Assembly (NCBI GenBank): GCA_958299035.1
Contig: CATQJL010000305.1
Coordinates: 60,280,486 to 60,344,485 of the forward strand
DNA from: Cylicocyclus nassatus
Taxonomy: Eukaryota; Nematoda; Chromadorea; Rhabditida; Strongylidae
Direction: 5' to 3'
Length of the DNA stretch: 64,000 nucleotides
Both the position numbers and the translations under genes were made by a program. Below the pieces are notes generated by a model. That model was given only the letters and a program-made list of their open reading frames with translations. It was not told where the DNA came from and made no database searches. Shown one piece after another: positions 58,561 to 64,000 of this stretch (the first letter of the stretch is position 1; each line of letters opens with the position of its first letter).

Positions 58561-58729
58561 ACGAAATTTTTCGGTCGTTTCAACTATAGTTATTATACCA
58601 GGGCCAGCAGACCCGCCTTATAAGCTGTCGGTTTGCTTTTGAGATCAATATAACGATCGTTCCGCTAGCAACGGGGGGTGGGGGGGGGGCATGGGTCCCA
58701 TCTCCTTGGAGTTATAATTTCTGCATTTA

Positions 58730-58893
58730 TAGGCTGTATCAGCCAGCATCGGTCCCGCACCAGTATGACTTGCGACGACGCACTGTCGCATGCCGTGCCT
58801 TAACGCGTAGCTGAGTTCGCACGCGTCACATCGCACCGTCGCAAGTTGCCGCAGGCGCGACGTCGCATAACCCATGCTGGCTGGTACAGTCTA
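58730..58893. mobile_element. Palindromic MITE with TA target site
   Basis: A 164-bp element with ends TAGGCTGTATCAGCCAGCAT and, on the complement, TAGACTGTACCAGCCAGCAT. It is flanked by TA on both sides. The interior is unusually GC-rich, with GCGACGACGC-type runs on both arms. Confidence 0.7.
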
Positions 58894-59559
58894 TAAAGTA
58901 TCAATGCCTATCAATGCCTACATTTTTATACATATCTTTTTAGTAACCTATCAACATGATCAATGCTAGCCGTTTCATCTTTCTTACATTAGTCTGACTA
59001 GGATTAGACTCGGATTGATATGATGATGTTTGCATTCGTTATGTTTCTTGTTCACTCTGCTGTGTTACTAACTTCTCGATGTGTTTTGTCTTTGTTTTGG
59101 AACGCCTTGAGCGTACAAATCAAAATGAAAATGAAAATATGTTGGCGAAACACCTGTGCACCTAAGGTTTTTGATCTTCAACAGCTGCAGTTTAGGCCCT
59201 TAGTGAAGCTCGGTCAGTTCAGGTGGTCTGAACTGAGGTCAGTTGAGATTTGCAAGGTGAACTTACGAGTCCATTTCCTCGTGTTATAAATGCAACGTGA
59301 CCTGACAGGCGAGCGTCAGGTCAGGTGATGCGCTGATCTCACCTTGCTTCTGTAAAGCTGCGTTCACACTGTCGAAGTTCGGGAACAGTGCTTGAACTGA
59401 GCGCTGTGCTAGAACTGTTTCCATTCGGGGTCAGTATGAACACAGCCTAAGAGCAACGTGTTTTGAGATGATCTTATAGATATAGTGTGCAAGTGATGAA
59501 ACACAGGGGAAAATCCCGTAAGCCGTAAGTAACATAAGGGACATAATGCTGCGAAGAGT

Positions 59560-60910
59560 GGCGGCCGAGGGGCAACGCGGGGAAGGTGCCTCCCCAGGGC
59601 CCGGCACAGATGGTCTGGGGTTAAACTGGCTTCGTTTTTGAAGTTAAAAGCAACGGGGATATCGTTTTTATAAGGTCCTGGGGAAGCGCCGATAAAAAAA
59701 TGACGATCATATCAGGCTTTACGAGTTGAACGCGTTCTTTCGTAAGAGCGCGAAGTTCAAACGCAAAACTCAAACAAACAAACAAATGGCTTGTTTACAG
59801 CGTACAAACATTCAAATGACACCGAATTTGGGCTATGTGTATACAATAAAACTCCAAACTATATTGAGTAAAAAGTTTCAAAAACTTATATCCGTATATC
59901 CGTTCCCGAATTTGTTGGTTTCTAGACCAACACGAAACCAACTGGGTTGATTCGGAGCACAAATATGGAGAGTTCACATAAGTTTTGGCGCTTTTTGATT
60001 TCGACGAATAGAGCTAAAAATCTATCATGTAGTGGAGAGAGCGAATTAAACTGCCTCTCCTCTTTTTATTGTGCCAAAAGTAGTGTAAATCTTTGCGTTG
60101 ATAAATACTGCGCTTCAATCACATGCGATGTCCTTTGAACTATGTGGCGAAAAATGCATCGCCAGATTGTTGAGGTCACAGATTTGGTTGGTCTAGGAGG
60201 TCTTCGACATTCTGAGCACTAAAATGGTACCCTACCCAATGACAGAAATTTTGAGCAACTAAAATGTTTTCTTTTTGCTTTTTTGTTATATTAGGTACCT
60301 CGAAATGCGTTTTTTCGTTTTGATTTTTATTCTGATTGAATAAGGGTTTCAGAGATTTTGAGAAGCATCTTCAAAAATTTTTCAGGGTGTGTGGCTAACG
60401 TCATTCACCTTTATTTCATAAATACTTTTGCCATCCCCCCCCCCCTCCTCGAACGAAATCTGTGGACGCCACTGGCTGCCGACCATGGTGCGCTAAACTG
60501 CACAATTCGCGGACAGGGTAGCAAGAGTCAATGAACAGATGTTGCAGCAATCAGAATTTCAAGTTATTTTTTATCTTATCAAGAGCTAGCTGATGAAATC
60601 ATTTGTTTCAGAATACTCCTCAAAATAAAAATTTTGTTTTTGCACCAGCGCTTCATCTCTGCTTAGCAGAGGCTCGCACCATTTCTTTTATCTGTGTGCC
60701 TTCTTCGTGCTCTCATGATGACGGCTTTGTAACCTACCATGCAATGCTGGCTATCTCGAATTAAATAAAACATTTAGCATTCCGTACCAGGGGTTGGCAC
60801 AGGTGGCCTACCGGGCAAGAGCTGGATAAATGTTTTGAAGGTAAAAAGCAAAGGGGATATCGTTTTGGGGGGGGGGGGGGGGTCCGGGGCGAAGCCCCGG
60901 AAAAAAATGC
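59560..60910. repeat. Pair of related GC-rich repeats and a hAT MITE remnant
   Basis: The block at about 59560-59705 (GGGGATATCGTTTTT and GGTCCTGGGGAAGCGCC) resembles the block at about 60790-60905 (GGGGATATCGTTTTGGGG and GGTCCGGGGCGAAGCCCCGG). The second contains a G-tract and a perfect CCGGGGCGAAGCCCCGG hairpin. Between them, about 60385-60475, lies a remnant of the hAT MITE of 41185 (GTGTGTGGCTAACG, ending GACGCCACTG). No gene is supported. Confidence 0.5.
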
Positions 60911-61101
60911 ATGTACCAGCTTTGTTTGGTGTATATGAAGAAACGCACTGCCCGCACCCGTGTTAAGAAAAATAAACTTCGTTTTCAGCTATCAATCTGT
61001 GTTTCTAAACAAAATGGTTTGCTTCAGTGTTAGAGGAAGTGAACAAGGTGGAAAAATGTGTATTGTGATATAGTCCTACTATATCGAAACACCAAAAAAA
61101 C

Positions 61102-61310
61102 TTATTTTTTATTGTTGGGAATTACACCAATGCTGAAAGTCGTATCTTCGGCCTTCTCCACAGCTATCAAATCTTTTCGGAAAGTTTTGATGTCGCTTTT
61201 GCTGCGGAGACTAGCTCTGACCGCCTGATCCCCAATTACATAAAAAAGTGTCTCGGCATTGATTTCAGAATTCACCACTGCATCCAGCGCGCTGCTATCG
61301 CCCAGTTTCT
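61102..61310 (-). CDS. 3'-terminal exon of an unidentified gene
   Basis: An acceptor TCTCTTCAG opens a 69-codon frame to TAA (KLGDSSALDAVVNSEINAET near the start, FSIGVIPNNKK at the end). The charged, evenly coding-like composition and the clean acceptor argue for a real terminal exon. An AATAAA overlaps the stop. The upstream exon was not found; the next sequence is a palindromic MITE (61422-62037), so the gene may be disrupted. Family not recognised. Confidence 0.45.
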
Positions 61311-61421
61311 CTGAAGAGAATCCATTTGGGTCCACAACATTTCAGTGATACATGTATAGTTAGAGTTAGGCAGTAGACCTACTTGCATAAAAAGCGTTTT
61401 GTAAAGTAGTCATAGTGTTTG

Positions 61422-62037
61422 TATAGTCGTCCTCACCCCACTAGTCGGTCGGTGGACGAATTTGAATTCGAACTGGAGCAGACCGGCCGCGGCAGAGCGC
61501 CGCAGACCGCCCCTCAGCCAACCGCTTGCACATGGGTTTTCCTCTTATTTTTTTCGCATTTCTTTGCTATCTCTCGTATTGTGGCAATGTTCTTAATCAG
61601 ATTTCAGATTTCGTCCGCTAACTCTTTGAAACAAACGCTTTTTGAGACAATTTCAGCCCCATCGCAAAAAAATAGTTTAGAGTACATATTCTGACGAAAA
61701 ACTTGACACAGTTCATCAAATCACATTTGTGTGTATGTCACTTAGCGGTAGAGAGATTTCTCATCCAAAAATCTCCAATCACATCCTTCTTCTCGGTTTA
61801 CCTGGAAAAAATGTAAAACAAACGGTCACAACTGCACAAAACAATAGTTAGCAGGACGAAGTCCAATAATCTGATTAAGAACATGGTCGCAATACGAGAG
61901 ATAGCAAAGAAACACGAAGAAAATAAGAGAAAAGCTCATGTGCAAGCGGTTGGCTGAGGGGCGGTCCCGCGGCCGGTCTGCTCCAGTTCGAATTCAAATT
62001 CGATTATCGACAGACCAATGGGGTGAGGACGACTATA
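61422..62037. mobile_element. Inverted-repeat element with unique centre
   Basis: Arms of about 200 bp (61422-61625 and 61855-62037) start TATAGTCGTCCTCACCCCA and share GAATTTGAATTCGAACTGGA and CAGCCAACCGCTTGCACATG. The centre of about 230 bp is not repeated. No target duplication is clear. Confidence 0.7.
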
Positions 62038-62100
62038 GAGTACCCCTTTTGAGAGTAAACCAGATTTCAAACCAAGACCAGGCAAGGGTTGTGTCTACTG

Positions 62101-62434
62101 CTCAGACAATCGACGGCATACATCCGGAGCAAGAATGAGAGGGCGCCGGGGTCTGCCCAGCGGGGGTTTGCCACTCACTCCGGAGACTTCCCATTTCACC
62201 CAGCTCCTCCAAATTTGGCGCACCTCCAGAGCAGAGATTTGCGAGCCTCGGAGAAGGGTCATATCCGCCTTCTTGTGACGTCCTCCAAATCTGGTGTGCC
62301 AGATTTGGAAGAGCCCCGAAGCACCAAAATGGGTAAAATGGGAGGCCTCCGGAGCACGAGTGGCAAACCCTCGCTGGGCAGGGCCCCGGTACCCTCCCAT
62401 TTTCGCTCCGGAGATATACCGTCGATTGTCTGAG
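62101..62434. mobile_element. GC-rich palindromic MITE
   Basis: A 334-bp element with ends CTCAGACAATCGACGG and CCGTCGATTGTCTGAG. The imperfect arms share CTGCCCAGCG and GGTTTGCCACTC. Open frames on both strands (62089-62433) are arm artefacts. It abuts the element at 61422. Confidence 0.75.
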
Positions 62435-62765
62435 TGTTAGGTGAGGTCAGGTTCTACTGTCAACAGATTTGGACCGTTTCTTTGTATGCTATAAAATGTC
62501 ACGGAAATCGATATTGAAAAATATCCTTAGATGGCTTACTGCATCACAGGTTAATGGTTATGTTGAGAGACTGTTTCTTTCGCCTGCTGTGAGTCGATTT
62601 GCTGTGAAGAACGTTCGTTCAGTATCAGCATTGTTTCACGGAATAACGAGAACACATTTGAGCACCTATTATGACAACGTGGAGGCAGTAGGAAGAAAAT
62701 CTAAGGAAAATATTCAAATCTTATCATTTCAACTTCTTCAGTCATATCAAGTTGCTACCGAAACT

Positions 62766-62960
62766 CTAACAACTTCTTATAGAGCCTTTTAGAAGTTTTG
62801 TCATTTCGTAAATCTTTCGGAAATACTTCCATATTTGCCACTTTCGTGTGCAAAGTTGCGTAGAAAGCAAAGATTCTTTCAGTTTAGAAACAACACAGTA
62901 GTTCTCCAGCATTTCTATCGAGTCATTGATCAAATTAGCCCGTTTAGATGATCGTATTCG
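62766..62960 (-). CDS. Small unassigned open frame
   Basis: A 64-codon stop-to-stop frame with coding-like composition (NLINDSIEMLENYCVVSKLK in the middle) and no starting methionine at its edge. It lies on the same strand as the frames at 63101-63810 and could be a further exon or fragment of that locus, but no splice connection was established. A plus-strand frame (62469-62792) overlaps its end and is equally unassigned. Confidence 0.25.
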   Translation of the reverse strand, partial: RIRSSKRANLINDSIEMLENYCVVSKLKESLLSTQLCTRKWQIWKYFRKIYEMTKLLKGSIRSC

Positions 62961-63100
62961 TTATTAACTCCCATGTACGCTGCATATCCTCTGTTGGAGA
63001 GGGTTGCACCCGAAGGTACGTAAGTATCCCATTCTGTCCGGAGATTTCCGTTAAAATCAATTACATCCAGAATTGGCGATCGACTGCGACGAACAGGCTG

Positions 63101-63810
63101 TCAGGCATTACTGTCTCCTCCATTTTGACTGCAAGAGGCAAAGGTATCAGTGTAAAGCGCTTCAGCTTCTTCCTTTACACTCTTTTCAATCAACTCAGAT
63201 AGAAATTTCATGTAGATAGATCCAAGACCAAAGTTTAGGGTAACGTTTGGATCAAGATCGGTGAAGCGTCTTGCTCTAGTGGAGACTACTGGATTCAAGT
63301 ATATACGTGAAAGCAAAGTCATCATCACTCGATTTTTCTTCTGACGAAGTGAAGATTTTGAATGATTCAAAGTAAATCTCAAAGCTTTTTCATCGTTTGT
63401 AAGACTGCCAAAGTCACTTTCTGCAAAATCCTTGAAGTTTCTAGGAATATAAGCCAGGCGCCATCGTCTCAACGATTGACTATCTTCTAATTTCTCGAAG
63501 TAATTCATGAGAAATTGCTCAACCAAGCGTTTCAGTTGCTTTCCGTCATAAATCTTCACTATAGCTTTGTACCCATTAACTCATGATTGACCTTGTTTAT
63601 CAATGAGCCGTCTATGAAACTTCGACTGGAAGCACGACCAGCTTCCATTGCGTCGAAGGCTAGACTGTCTGTATTTTGGAACAGCAGCGAAAGAGAAATT
63701 TTGTCAAGAGCACCCAAGACATACTTCATCATCAGAAGACGCGTCAATCTCGCATAACCCAAAGAGTATATTTGCCCTACTCCGTATACATTCGAAAATT
63801 CTCCCATCAT
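63101..63810 (-). pseudogene. Frameshifted open frames, weakly family-B DNA polymerase-like
   Basis: Two minus-strand frames, 63810-63559 (83 aa) and 63559-63101 (152 aa), follow each other with a one-base offset around TTAATGGGTACAAAG. No intron of credible size can join them. The first contains SLGYARLTRLLMM and, 18 residues on, FQNTDSLAFD. This resembles the YARL...DTDS spacing of protein-primed family-B polymerases of Maverick-type mobile elements, with Asn in place of the first catalytic Asp. The second frame is helical and basic, and I cannot match it. If the reading is right this is a dead polymerase; a plain host gene with an assembly error is the alternative. Confidence 0.35.
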
Positions 63811-64000
63811 CAGACACTTTGCGCAAGCTTTCGATCAACACGTCTGCATGCGGACAACGTTACTAAGGCCCTTTTTAAAACTGTCGGACCACCGTATTGC
63901 GATGAATTGACCCATATGCAGGTGTTTGAACGACATCAGACGAGCTGTATCTTTGTAATGCCGTCTAGGGGATGAAGACTTTGGAGATCCAAAAATTGTA

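Noticed and set aside
62089..62433. 114-codon plus-strand and 101-codon minus-strand open frames
   Set aside because: Artefacts of the GC-rich palindromic MITE.
1..64000. tRNA, rRNA and spliced-leader RNA genes
   Set aside because: A by-eye search for B-box (GGTTCGAAT-like) and other RNA gene hallmarks found nothing with a foldable cloverleaf; tRNAscan or Rfam searches would be decisive.

Overview
This 64-kb window is repeat-rich, intron-rich animal DNA, most likely from a rhabditid or strongylid-type nematode. The reasons are short introns with TTTCAG-like acceptors mixed with multi-kilobase transposon-filled ones, an ALP/Enigma gene laid out like C. elegans alp-1, and a NUP43 gene. No rRNA, tRNA or CRISPR array was seen. 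All gene models were built by hand from splice signals, phase agreement and protein recognition, without alignments.

Left part (1-10.2 kb, + strand): the 3' portion of an ALP/Enigma PDZ-LIM gene. Nine phase-compatible exons (2444-9973) encode a long linker with a coiled coil and three C-terminal LIM domains. The PDZ exons are not in view. Convergent with it on the - strand (21256 down to 11059) is a five-exon gene for a small, probably three-pass membrane protein with a basic N-terminus; I could not assign a family. Its last intron holds a 1.7-kb satellite built from 64-bp and 109-bp monomers. Its first intron is 5.4 kb.

Middle (21.3-42.9 kb): no convincing gene. It contains foldback and MITE-type DNA transposons and a tandem duplication (about 30.4-34.46 and 34.46-37.26 kb). 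Each copy of the duplication has an insertion the other lacks, so the empty sites can be read.

42.9-46.9 kb (- strand): a complete nine-exon NUP43 gene (C. elegans npp-23 type, 373 aa). Two of its introns carry mobile elements.

46.9-64 kb: a transposon graveyard. It includes a MULE-like element with a 9-bp target duplication inside a mariner-like element, and a 3.07-kb hAT-like foldback element with an exact 8-bp target duplication and a mariner-like element nested at its centre. It also has a degenerate repeat array at 55-56.5 kb, ATTCGAAT-rich satellites and several palindromic MITEs. Small coding islands remain on the - strand: two joined terminal exons at 53.2-53.6 kb, one terminal exon at 61.1-61.3 kb, and two open frames at 63.1-63.8 kb offset by one base with a weak resemblance to family-B DNA polymerase.

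The genes share no obvious pathway: one is a muscle Z-disc/dense-body scaffold, one a nuclear pore Y-complex subunit, one an unknown membrane protein. The most distinctive content is the variety of inverted-repeat elements, several with intact target-site duplications and nested insertion histories.
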